Shown here in pieces: positions 49,980 to 59,982 of a stretch of DNA of 64,000 nt. Origin of the DNA: Cercis canadensis (lineage: Eukaryota > Streptophyta > Magnoliopsida > Fabales > Fabaceae); contig QAOA01004423.1 in the NCBI GenBank assembly GCA_003255065.1, positions 434,001 through 498,000 on the forward strand, written 5' to 3'. The position numbers and the translations under genes are program-made. Under the pieces are notes generated by a model that was given only the letters and a program-made list of their open reading frames with translations, was not told the origin of the DNA and made no database searches. Each line of letters starts with the position of its first letter. Position 1 is the stretch's first letter.

Positions 49980-50104
49980 GGTAGCTGAGTTGTTTAGTCT
50001 GCTGGTAGCTGATGATATGGGGATAGCTTTGACCCCTGCCGGTGTTTTGTAGTTTGTTTTCTGTTTTGGGCGTTTAGCCCCGTTACCTTACCAAAAAAAA
50101 AAAA
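49980..50104 (+). mobile_element. tRNA-derived SINE, about 125 bp
   Basis: A perfect 10-bp target duplication AAAGTATACT (49970-49979 and 50105-50114) flanks it. The body has box-A-like GGTAGCTGAGTTGTTTAG and box-B-like ATAGCTTTGACCCC, followed by CCCGTTACCTTACC and an A tail. It differs in sequence from the neighbouring SINE and is probably another family. Confidence 0.85.
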
Positions 50105-50818
50105 AAAGTATACTATATATAAACTTTCATGAGAACTTATAGTCCTATTTCTCATTCACTTATCAAAAGAAACTCCTACTAATAAAAATCAAACCTAAAC
50201 TTTACCGGCGAATGCTTACTAACTAAACCCCTTTATGGAAGGAAGGTGACAGTAGGGGTGTTCATAACCCGGTGGACCCATGATAACCCGACCGAACCGA
50301 TCCATTTTATTGCCAATCCAACGGTTGCAGATAAGGGGCGGGCGGAATCGGATGGCTAGGATTGAATAATTCGGCTTGGACCGGTCGGATCGGTTTTAAG
50401 TAAGTGAAACCGAATTAAACCGAACCCGACCGAGTAAGGTAAGTCAGGGATTTTTTTCATTCATGAAACGGTGCGTTCAATGCTCGGCAGGCAATCTTAT
50501 TTCGCGAACTCTCGAAGGAGAGAGTTCATTTCTTCATTTGCTTCAGAAACCCACTGAAAGAGGCGATATATGCGAAGTCGCCAATCGCTATCTTCTGGAG
50601 GTCTCGAGTTTATGAGCTTGTGTCCTTCTTTCCTCGAATCTGCCTGCACTTCAAACAGGTAAGGTCATCAAACATTCTACCCTAGATTGTAGTTTGTATT
50701 AGACTGTTAGTGAGTTAGGGTTTGTTTCTATCTCAGACCCTAAATTTTTGGGATTTCTGATTTTTGTGGGTTTGTTCGTATGTCTCTGTTCTAGGTTTCA
50801 GTAGACGTTGGATTTGGA

Positions 50819-51089
50819 TAGTGAATACATATACGATAACCCATCTGCTTAGATTTAATTATGGTTTCCCCAATTTGGAATTTAGGGTTTTTTTCTTGAC
50901 CTGTTATGTGTGCCTTTTCTCTGTTGTGTTCTTTTCTGGCTTTAGTTGTGCCATGAATACATATACGATAACCTATCTGCTTAGATTTAATTATGGTTTC
51001 CCCAAATTGGAATTTAGGGTTTTTTTCTTGACCTGTTATGTGTCTTTGCCTTTTCTCTGTTGTGTTATTTTCTGGCTTTAGTTGTGCCA
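50819..51089. repeat. About 130-bp tandem duplication inside the hAT element
   Basis: The segment beginning GTGAATACATATACGATAAC is repeated at about 50952 with minor changes (an extra CTTTG in copy 2). Both copies lie in the transposon's 5' non-coding part. Confidence 0.85.
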
Positions 51090-51377
51090 TTTCCATTCAT
51101 GAATGATGTTATTCACAAGCATATTGCAGAGCTCTTGTTGTTTCTTTATGTTATTATTATTATTTTATGGATACATAGAGCCTCCTCTCAAATTTTGAGC
51201 TTATAATTCGGTGTAATTTTCTGCAAACTTCTTTCAATTAGGCCACCTTTTGATTTTCCATTCCTGTCTTTTTTTGGTGAAACCTAGATTACCTGTTGGC
51301 ATTTAATTGAAGACTACTAAACAAAAAGGATGAAATCTTTTCTGATATTGTTTTATTTGATTATTAATTGCTTATAG

Positions 51378-51465
51378 ATGGCTAGATGCTGATGTGAGGC
51401 TTGCTTGTAGAATTAGACGTGATATAGTGGAGAGGGGCAGGGATATAAACTCCATTCTTGAACAG
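51378..51465 (+). pseudogene. Captured exon of a uridine kinase-like gene
   Basis: Bounded by CTTATAG before and GTAAGC after, the segment reads WLDADVRLACRIRRDIVERG then RDINSILEQ. Plant uridine kinase/UPRT-like proteins (UKL) have DTDADVRLARRIRRDTVERG then RDVDSVLEQ, with an intron after the Q. In the host enzyme this lies at the end of the nucleotide-binding kinase domain. Here it is isolated inside a transposon, with splice sites kept, so it could be included as an exon in a chimeric transcript. Confidence 0.8.
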
Positions 51466-52454
51466 GTAAGCCTGGTAATTTAATTAGTAACCAGGGGTTA
51501 ATGCCAATTAGTCTAATAATGATGTGTCTTTCATATGGATTTGTATAATGTTGAGAAAATGATTTCTTATTTTTGATGAGATGTAACACATCACATTGTG
51601 TATTGGTAACTTGGGGATTAATAGCCAAAGTAAAAGTTTGCAAACAATGGTATTTATAGAAGTCTTTGATCCATGTGTTGTTAAGCTAAGAATTCTTTGT
51701 TAAGCTACAATGTCTCCTCACTGATTTCTGTAATGTAGCTCTGCATCCTTACTTTATATGGTCATTGTTCTACAGATTAGATAGCGTAGCATGTTTATTT
51801 GTTGTTGGCTGTCAATTTGTTACTCGGAGACTAGAGCAATTTCTGGTATGTATTATGTTCATAATAGTTGATTATTTGCTTCAGTGCACATACCTTTATT
51901 TTGTTGTATCTGTGCATAAGGCCTTTGCTGTAATGTTTTTGATAGAATGTATTCTTTGATACAAATTTATGTTTTTAAAAATGTGTAGATTTATATGGTT
52001 TGGCATATAAATGAGCAATCCATTAGCTGGGTTGGCTGGGTGTAGATTTGTATGGTTTGGCATTTATATGGTTTTTAAAAATGAGTAGTCTCTTTTACTC
52101 ATTCCATAACACTAAATATGGTTTGGCATTAATTGGTTGGGTGTAGTTAATTTGCTGATCCATGTCTCTGATGTGGGATTTTTGAATTGGTAGATATAAT
52201 TCATTTGCTGATTTAATTTCTGCATCTACTTACTAGCTTCAAGACCACAAACTCTGCTAGTAGCTTATGTGGCTCCAACTCCAAGAAAACAGCTTCAATT
52301 TCACCAAGTTTAGTCACTTTCTCATGTCAGCTACAAGGTAATGGCACTAATTCAAATTTGGTAGTATAATCTCAGTGAGTATAGAACATTTACTATCAGA
52401 ATACCTAGGTTACCACTCTTGTAATGCAAAGTAATATTTTATTCATCTTTTCAG

Positions 52455-52558
52455 ATTGTAGATTTTATATCGGTGTTACTAAATGTTGGTAGTGAAGCTG
52501 CTGAGAAGAAATTGATTCATCTTGGAGCAGTTCAAATAATTATAGAGTTGTTGTTTAA
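52455..52558 (+). pseudogene. Captured exon of a SAPS-domain (PP6 regulatory) gene
   Basis: Bounded by TTTTCAG before and GTAAGTTT after, the 104-base segment reads IVDFISVLLNVGSEAAEKKL then IHLGAVQIIIELLF. Plant SIT4-phosphatase-associated (SAPS) proteins have KIVEFISVLLTVGSEAAEKELI followed by LGAVQRILDLFF at this place. It carries about 34 codons of a roughly 800-residue protein. Flanking exon-like sequence (about 52240-52340) may belong to the same capture but I cannot confirm it. Confidence 0.75.
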
Positions 52559-52844
52559 GTAAGTTTAGTATGCTCTGTTATCTCATCTCAGTAAGTTTAG
52601 TATTTTCTGTTATCTTGCAGTTCTGTTCTAAATGTTACTTGATCTATTTAGTTATAATTATTGCTACACTTTCTGAAGGTTTGCAAACAGAATACTATTC
52701 TAATTTTGATTGTCCATGATCTCTAATCTTATAAGTTTTTTGGAAATAGAATGCATTGATGTGCTTAAGTTTGACTATTGGTTGGCAATTGATGTATATA
52801 TCTCATTCTTATTGTTTTATTAGGCATCAACTTGTGGTCTTGCT

Positions 52845-53190
52845 TTTGTGTTTGGTAATTTTGGTTATGTGTCTGCTAATTCTGACCTGTTTTATTAGGC
52901 ACACTGACCTGTTTTATATGTCTGCTAATTCTGGTTATATTTGTGACATCTTTACTTTATATTTTTCTGTGCAATGCGACAAAGTTGCAAATATATAGGG
53001 TCTGTTTTATGTGTTTTTTGTGTCTGGTAATTTTGGTTATGTGTCTGCTAATTCTGACCTGTTTTATTAGGCACACTTACCTGTTTTATGTGTCTGCTAA
53101 TTCTGGTTATATTTGTGACATCCTTACTTTATATTTTTCTGTGCAATGCAACAAAGTTGCAAATATATAGGGTCTGTTTTATGTGTTTTA
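52845..53190. repeat. About 171-bp tandem duplication upstream of the transposase
   Basis: The unit containing GTCTGCTAATTCTGACCTG and GTGCAATGCGACAAAGTTGC occurs twice head to tail with few differences, just before the transposase ATG. Shorter echoes of CTGCTAATTCTG are found within each unit. Confidence 0.85.
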
Positions 53191-53312
53191 TTTCACTGGA
53201 TTCTTCTATTTGTATTGATGTTTAGTTCTGTTTAATTATGGTTTTGCCTTGTGCATAGTTTAATTCTATTTTGTTTTATGTTTCTGGTATGTAAGGCCAA
53301 GGACTACTGTTA

Positions 53313-55623
53313 ATGACTGGTTCATCTGTCCCTCCTCCAGTGAATGCAGCAGAAAAACCACCACATCCAAAAAAGGCAAAAAGGAGGCCTCCTGCAAGTG
53401 GCAAGAGGCGAACATCGGTTGCTTGGGACCATTTCACAGTAGTTCCCGACAGTGAGGTAACAAATGCTACTGCTGCCTGTAATTATTGTGGAAAACGGTA
53501 TTGCTCTGATACTAAAAAAGATGGGACCTCAAATATGAATGCTCACCTGAAGATTTGTACAAAGTATCCTTATGCTTTGTTAAATGACCCTAAACAAACA
53601 GTCTTAAATTTTTTGCCTAAAAAGGATGGGTCAGGAAGTACTATGATTGCACCTCAACTGTATAGCTTAGAAGAAGTTAGGAAAGCACTTGCTGTGTTTG
53701 TTATTGTGGATGAGCAACCATTTAAGATGATTGAGGGTGTTGGGTTTAGAAATTTCTGTGCAAAATTACAGCCTCAGTTTCATGTTCCTTCACGTATTAC
53801 TCTTGCAAGAGATTGTTATCAAATGTATTTGGATGAAAAGACTAAGTTAAAGGCTTATTTAAGTTCTAACTGTGCCCGGGTCTGTATAACTACTGATTGT
53901 TGGACTTCCTTACAAAACTTAAGTTATATGACAGTCACTGCACACTTTGTTGATAAAGAATGGACCTTACAAAAACGAATTTTGAGTTTTAGCTTGATTC
54001 CTAACCATAAGGGTGACACTATAGGTAAGCACATTGAAAGTTGCTTGAATGAATGGAGCATTCATAACTTGTTCACTGTGACTGTTGATAATGCCTTTAG
54101 TAATGATGTAGCCATATCTTACTTGAGAAAGAGGCTTAATACAACTAATTTAGTGATGAATGGTGAATTTCTGCATATGCGTTGTTGTGCTTATATTCTT
54201 AATCTAGTTGTTAATGAGGGATTGAAGGACTTACATGTGTCAATTTCTTCTATACGTAATGCTGTAAGATATGTGAGGTCTTCTCCTTCTAGACTAGCAA
54301 AATTTAGGGTCTGTGTTGATAATGCCCACATAGAGTGTAAGAGAATGGTTTATCTAGATGTTCCAACAAGGTGGAACTCAACCTATCTTATGCTAGTGGC
54401 TGCTGAGAAGTTTCAAAAAGCATTTGAAATTTTAGAGGATGATGACCCTAATTTTAGAGATCACTTTGATGAGAAAATCCTTGGTCCACCTACTTTGGTT
54501 GATTGGAGCAATGCTAGGAGCTTCATTAAATTCCTCAAAATTTTTTATGATGTAACAATTACTTTATCTGGTTCATTATATGTCACATCGAATATTGCAT
54601 ATCATCAAGTCGCCATGATTCAAAGTGCATTGATTGATTTATCTAAAAGCCAAGATCCTATGTTNTTGGCACATACCTTTGCTACTAAGAGTAAGTAGTT
54701 TTATAGTATTTCTGAAACTGTTTTCTGTAGTTGTATTATTATACCACATACCTTTCTTTATTGAATGATTTAATAACTGTAATAGCTTCTTGAATGAATC
54801 CACTCTTGTTTATTGCGAGTGTCTTAGACCCTAGGTATAAGCTGATTTTTATTAAATGGGCTTTTAATGAAATATATGAAGACCTATACTTTCTTATGAC
54901 TTAGCTCAAAAGGTTAAAGATCAGCTTACTCGTCTTTATGAATGTTACTCGGTTATGTATACTAAGCCTACAAAAACCACCCTAGATGAGTGTTCTAATG
55001 TTGGGGCAAGTGGTGGTCAAGAGGCTAGTCAGTTGTCTAGCTTTCAATCGAAGGCAGCGGCATTCAAAAGCCATCTTAGGGTCCTAAACAGAATGGATGC
55101 CAAGAATGAGTTGGAGAAGTACTTCAATGAAGCTTGCATTGAGGAGGATGATACATTTTCTGTTTTGGGTTGGTGGAAGACCAATGCATTTAGGTTTCCA
55201 GTCCTCTCACATATTGCTAGGGATGTTTTAGCTGTTCCTGTATCCACTGTTGCTTCTGAATCTGCATTTTCTACAAGTGGTAGGGTTCTTGATGTTTTTA
55301 GAAGCTCTCTTTCTCCAAAGACAGTGGAGATGTTAATTTGTTGTCAAAACTGGTTGAGGTTGACATTGTTTGGCTATGAAAATTCTGAGTTCAATGGTCA
55401 AGAAGATGAAATCTATGAGAAGCTAGAATCAGGTATTCATTCATAGCTCATTTTTTTTGTTTGGTTTTTCTTTGTCACTGTATTTCATATATTTGCTTTC
55501 ACTGATGTTCTTTGAAATTTTGTAGAAGTGGCTGCTGCTGGGAACATGACTCATGTTGCTGGAGGAGCTGCTGGAGTTGTTGAAGGACAAGGAACTCAAA
55601 AACAGCCAATGACTTTTGATTGA
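53313..55623 (+). pseudogene. hAT transposase (BED zinc finger, dimerisation domain), broken
   Basis: The first open stretch, 53313-54698, has a Lys/Arg-rich N-terminus, a BED-type zinc finger (VAWDHFTVV, CNYCGKRY, NMNAHLKIC at about residues 35-83), the RNase H-like core (ITTDCWTSLQNLSYMTVTAH, TVTVDNAFSNDVAISYL, MRCCAYILNLVVNEGL) and VPTRWNSTYLML. The frame then fails: the conserved MNPLLFIASVLDPRYKL lies at about 54796-54846 after a stop-containing gap, and another frame change occurs near 54900 before LAQKVKDQLTRLYECYSVMY. The C-terminal hAT dimerisation domain is well kept (55087-55400, with VSTVASESAFSTSGRVLD), and splices from 55432 to 55526, ending PMTFD. An N at 54665 leaves one codon unread. 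The reading frame is interrupted at least twice, so this copy is unlikely to make full-length transposase. Confidence 0.88.
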
Positions 55624-56005
55624 TAAGGTCAGTTTGTGTTTTATATCTCACTAATAAATTTTAAAAGGTATAACTCCACAGCTGGGTACTTATTTCCATT
55701 TTGTCTGCTAATTCTGAAATTTATTTTATAAATTGCAGGCATTTATTGGTATTTGATAACTATGGAAATGGCAACGTAGAACTGGTATTGGCAGCCTTCA
55801 ATTTCTTTTGATAATAGATAATATCTACTAGATATTTGTAAATATAGTTTTGAGTTTTTGGGTGAACACTGAACTGCAAGTGTTATATGGATGTCTCTTT
55901 TGGGTTATTGGGTAAAGGCATAGGCATGTAGGTTTTTAATGCATGTGCTTTACTACTAGTCTACTAGCTTTTTTTGTTATGTATAATTGTATATGTTTTA
56001 TTGCT

Positions 56006-56007
<2 letters not shown>

Positions 56008-56055
<48 letters not shown>

Positions 56056-56062
56056 GAAATTN
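56008..56062. repeat. Poly(T) tract of about 47 bases with adjacent N
   Basis: A T homopolymer inside the hAT element's 3' region, followed within 8 bases by an N at 56062. Length and the N both suggest an unreliable stretch of assembly. Confidence 0.85.
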
Positions 56063-56741
56063 ATTTTGTCATGTACAGTATACTCTTTTGTCATTTTGGG
56101 CTGTCATTTTTTCTGAAATTGGAGGTTATTTAGGCTAATTTGCTGTTGTTATTTTAATTGGGTCAGAATTGGCCCATAACAGTTTCTTAAAAATATATAT
56201 ATATATATATATTCGGCCCAATTCGGCCCAACCCATTTAAAATTACCCACCCGCCTGAAACCGAATCCATCGGTTGTAATATATATTTGATCGGTGATGG
56301 GTTGATGTCTCAGCAATTCTCACTCATTTGGCTGGATGGAAATTTCCTCCAAACCGACCGAAACCGACCGATGTATAGGCCTAGGTGACAGTCCCCAACT
56401 GAACCCAGATTTCATACTTATCCAAGTAAATATTAAACTGCCTGCAACATGGACTCATGGCATGTAATTCACGGGGATCGACGACTTCTCCTGACCTCAC
56501 GTGGTATTGCACCCTCCACGATATGCAAGTTTTATATTGCATGCAATGCTGGGAAACATAAATGCGTCCCCACTAGCTTTACTAAACCATGTTATTCTCC
56601 CTCAAAACACCGATTAAAGGGTGAAACAAAGCCAAACCGAAAAGAAAAACAAAACAACCGTCAGGCTTTGAAATTCTCCACACAGCTACCTTCCTTTCAA
56701 CTTAGCAGAAAGAAAAACAGAGGCATACATATACAAAGAAA

Positions 56742-57633
56742 ATGGGAATAGTGGAAGAAGCTCATAATGTGAAAGTAGTTGGAACAGGGAATCAGTTCGT
56801 AGTCCTAGCTCATGGGTTTGGCACAGACCAATCGGTTTGGAAGCACCTGGTACCTCATCTTGTTGATGGTTATCGGGTAATTTTATACGATAATATGGGC
56901 GCGGGTACCACTAACCCTGAATACTTCGACTTTGAACGGTACTCCACTGTTGAAGGCTTCGCATACGATCTACTAGCCATATTACAAGAACTCCAAGTTG
57001 ATTCCTGCATCTTCGTTGGTCACTCTCTTTCTTCTATGGTTGGGGCCGTCGCTTCCATCGCTCGCCCTGATCTCTTTTCTAAGCTCATCTTGGTCTCTGC
57101 CTCCCCAAGGTATATATGTATAATTATATCTATGATCAGTTCAAACAATTTCGAGTTTTATTTTGACTTAAAAAAAATCATTAATTAGGTTTCTAAATGA
57201 CGAGACTTATTACGGAGGGTTCCACCAAGAAGATCTGAACCAACTATACGAAGCGATCCAAAGCAATTACAAAGCATGGTGTTCAGGGTTCGCTCCACTG
57301 GTGGTGGGTGGCGATTTGGACTCAGTGGCGGTTCAGGAATTTAGCCGAACCTTATTCAACATGAGGCCAGACATAGCACTGAGCTTGGCCCAGACCATAT
57401 TCCAGTTCGACATGAGACCAATTTTAGGCCTAGTCACTGTCCCCTGCCACATCATACAGAGCACAAGGGACTCGGCTATCCCTGTTGTTGTTTCAGAATA
57501 CCTGCAACAGAACCTTGGAGGACGGTCCATCGTGGAGGTCACGCCCACCGAGGGTCATTTGCCACAGTTGAGCGCGCCGGATATCGTTATTCCGGTGTTG
57601 CTCAAGCACATCCACAACGATATAGCAGATTAA
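56742..57633 (+). CDS. KAI2-like alpha/beta hydrolase (karrikin receptor family)
   Basis: Two exons, 56742-57109 and 57189-57633, give exactly 270 residues, the length of KAI2, with the family's single intron after SASPR. The catalytic triad is Ser95 (VGHSLSSM), Asp217 (STRDSAI) and His246 (TEGHLPQL). Conserved blocks include [40 protein letters not shown] and [19 protein letters not shown]. Pocket phenylalanines 26, 134, 157, 174 and 194 are kept. Compared with Arabidopsis KAI2 as I recall it, residue 96 is Leu instead of Val, 124 Phe instead of Tyr, 161 Val instead of Ala, and 218 Ser instead of Leu, so this looks like a diverged paralogue, not the canonical copy. KAI2 perceives karrikins and an unknown endogenous ligand and acts with MAX2 to degrade SMAX1-type repressors. 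A hAT element ends 351 bp upstream. Confidence 0.93.
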
Positions 57634-58230
57634 ATCATCGGCTCCGTCCAAACATAGGTACGCCTTTGTTCGGTCCCGTATATATTTATTACTACTTATT
57701 AAAGTTTGTTATTTTCCTTATAATAAATTCTGTTGGGGCTAGGAACTAGTTTTCTTGGTTAGGAGAAACTTGAATAGTACATATTTGTCTGTGTCACACT
57801 GTATAATGTCTTTTCGCTAAATCGGCATGGCCATGAACATATAATGCAACTATGAACTGTAAACGGAAAGCAAGTGTGCGGCCCATATGCTTGCTTCTTA
57901 ACTGTCACCATCATGTCAGTTACCTGCATAATGAGTGCCCTGTGATTATTTATAATTAATTGTCTGTGTGCTAACCGCTAAGAAAAAATTGACTGAGAAA
58001 TTAAAGTGGGGAAAAAGAGGATTTTTATGTTAGATTGTTGTGTCATTAGATGCCCGTGTTTATAGATAGAGATAATCGCCAGCCTTCTTCATTTGAAAGT
58101 CAAAATCCACCAAATTCTCATCACTTGTGTTAAACACGGCGAAAATCACATGTCCTAACTACCTGTAAACATATGCTTTTACGGGCAAATGTGATTTTGG
58201 TCTTTAGAAATGTATGGTTCAGACCCGTAT

Positions 58231-58370
58231 TTAGTTATGTGACTTGAGTCATGTTGTTTAGATTTGAGTTGTACATTCTATTAAAACACATTAACATTTA
58301 ATGATTGAGATAAATTTTAATAGAATGTATGGCTCAAATCTAAATAATATGACTCAAGTTACATAACTGG
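58231..58370. repeat. Foldback repeat, 140 bp (MITE-like)
   Basis: The left arm (58231-58286, TTAGTTATGTGACTTGAGTC then TTTAGATTTGAGTTGTACA) and right arm (58315-58370, TGTATGGCTCAAATCTAAAT then GACTCAAGTTACATAACT) are inverted copies of about 56 bases with scattered mismatches, separated by about 28 bases. I found no clear target duplication. Confidence 0.8.
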
Positions 58371-58675
58371 ATTCCCAATTCAATCAAACACATTCCCGTG
58401 ACTGTAACCAAAGGGTTGGACGAATGAATTAAAACACTTTACTTGTGAAAGGTTAAGTTTCTATCCCTTTGTGAGCCGTCATTCTTAGTAACTGATCTAT
58501 AAATATCATTTATATTATAAGCTCTCGTTGAAACACGTTATTAGCTTGACATCACACACCTAGTATGAATACAAGATACATGAACCTTTGGTTTCCTTAC
58601 CTTCAATATTACATTCAATCGAATTACTAATAAGAGAATCTTTGGATGTGTTTAGTTCTAAAATATATATTTTTA

Positions 58676-58793
58676 ATTTTTCTATAATTTCTTTAAAATT
58701 GGAAAATAAGTAAAAAAAAAAATTATGTTCTATTNTTTTTCTATAATTTATTTAAAATTGGAAAATAAGTAAAAAAAAAATTATGTTCTATTG
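58676..58793. repeat. About 58-bp direct repeat split by a single N
   Basis: The segments on either side of the N at 58735 (TTTTCTATAATTT...ATTATGTTCTATT) are nearly identical, again the pattern of an uncollapsed contig overlap. Confidence 0.75.
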
Positions 58794-58923
58794 AAATTTT
58801 TTTTTTCTAATTTTTTAGAAAATTGATATTCAAAATAATGTTTTTACTAGACTTTAAACCCTTGATTACAATCAAAGATGCACACTTAAGACTTAATTTA
58901 CTACCAATTGAACAAAACACTTA

Positions 58924-59982
58924 GAGTGTGTTTGGATGAGGTATTTGTAGAGTGTATTTGAAATACTAATTTTAAATTATTTTGTTTGTGTAAATTTTTA
59001 AGATATTTTTAAAATTCTAATGTATTTTTATAGTGACTTTTAAAATTTTAATATAGTGTATTTCAAATACACTTAAAATAGAGTGTATTTTAAATTCATT
59101 TCTTTCTTCGGAGCCCCCGATTCCCTTCCTCCTCCCTCGAGCCTCCATTAGACCCAAATCTACCACCGTCGCCGCTGTCAGCACAGCCGCCACTGCCACA
59201 CAGCCACGGCGGCGTGAATTCTTGTCCTTGTCAGCCTCTGTTGTGTCTAGCACATGGCTTATCCCACTGAGTCCTGCACTTGGTGCTTCAGACGATGAAT
59301 ATGTTAAAGAAACAGAGGATGTGATAAACAAGGTGAGGGCAACACTTGGGATGGACAAGAACGATCCGAATGTGGCTTCTGCAGTGGTTGAGCTAAGAGA
59401 CAGCTCAAACACGTGGGTAGCCAAGTACAGAAGAGAGAAAGCTCTGCTGGGAAGGGCTTCCTTCAAGGACATGTACTCTGCAATCAATGCAGTTGCAGGG
59501 CATTATGTTAGTTTTGGACCAACTGCTCCTATTCCTGCAAAACGAAAGACTAGGATTCTAGAGGAAGTCGAAACTGCTGAGAAGGCACTTCAAAGGGGAA
59601 GATAAACCTCCATTCTAGCTCGAGTTCTTGTCCACCTCTAATCTTTGGCCTAATTTTTACACTTTCCCTCCCGTGTTGAAAGCTTGTCCCAATCTAATTG
59701 ATGGGAAGAAATTACATTGCTGGGTTGGGAAGACAGGTTTTGAGTAGGATGTGTTTGTTGCTGCTTCCTGATCCATTTATATTCATAGTTTGGTGCTTTA
59801 GATGTTGCTCACAAATTGTTTGTAGAAATGTAGTAAGAGATGTGAGTTCTGAAATGTTAAAATACTCTTTTTATAATAAAATGTATCCTATTTTATAAAT
59901 TCATATATTTAAAATGCTGCATTTCAATTACATGTATTTGAAATTTACAAGAATTTGTCAAATACTTCATCTAAACACAACC
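58924..59982. mobile_element. Tourist/Harbinger-like element carrying PSB27 (1.06 kb)
   Basis: The left end reads GAGTGTGTTTGGATGAGGTA and the right end, reverse-complemented, GGTTGTGTTTAGATGAAGTA, an imperfect inverted repeat of the GTGTTTGGATGA kind common in Tourist-like MITEs. The flanking 3-bp TTA (58921-58923 and 59983-59985) fits the PIF/Harbinger target duplication. AT-rich subterminal sequence (58924-59095 left, about 59880-59982 right) surrounds a GC-rich host segment: most of a PSB27 coding sequence plus its 3' UTR. No transposase is present. The last 52 bases recur after the N at 60128, probably through an assembly overlap. Confidence 0.75.
59103..59605 (+). pseudogene. PSB27: Captured PSB27 (photosystem II repair factor), 5'-truncated
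   Basis: The frame is open from about 59058 with no ATG; host-like sequence starts near 59103. It reads through part of a transit peptide (VSTAATATQPRRREFLSLSA, then LIPLSPALGASDDEYVKE) and the whole mature protein: DVINKVRATLGMDKNDPNVA, NTWVAKYRREKALLGRASF, SAINAVAGHYVSFGPTAPIP, AKRKTRILEEVETAEKALQR, GR stop. PSB27 is a thylakoid-lumen protein that binds CP43 during photosystem II assembly and repair. The mature domain is undamaged, which points to recent capture or continued constraint. Without a start codon and the front of the transit peptide, it should not produce a working import-competent protein unless fused to an upstream exon. Confidence 0.85.

Larger units (their letters stand above)
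50253..56383 (+). mobile_element. hAT DNA transposon (6.1 kb) with captured host exons
   Basis: The ends TAGGGGTGTTCATAACCCGG and, reverse-complemented, TAGGCCTATACATCGGTCGG form an imperfect terminal inverted repeat. The flanking perfect 8-bp duplication GGTGACAG (50245-50252, 56384-56391) is the hAT signature. Order of contents: CCGA-rich subterminal repeats, a leader exon-like segment ending at about 50659, a 130-bp tandem pair (about 50819-51089), a uridine kinase-like exon (51378-51465), a SAPS-domain exon (52455-52558), a 171-bp tandem pair (about 52845-53190), the transposase (53313-55623), a poly(T) tract with an N at 56062, and right subterminal repeats. The right end lies 351 bp upstream of the KAI2-like start codon. 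With intact ends but a damaged transposase, it could move only if helped by another copy. Confidence 0.93.
57634..58923. other. Intergenic DNA downstream of the KAI2-like gene
   Basis: Contains the KAI2-like 3' UTR, a small foldback repeat (58231-58370) and an N-separated direct repeat around 58735. No other gene or element is recognisable. Confidence 0.5.

Noticed and set aside
52756-53170. Two similar 75-80 codon frames just before the transposase, which looked like a small duplicated membrane protein
   Set aside because: They arise from the 171-bp tandem repeat; the translation is Leu/Cys-rich low-complexity and the similarity is at DNA level.
59017-59487. 156-codon minus-strand frame over the PSB27 fragment
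   Set aside because: Antisense to the recognisable PSB27 frame, with no domain of its own.
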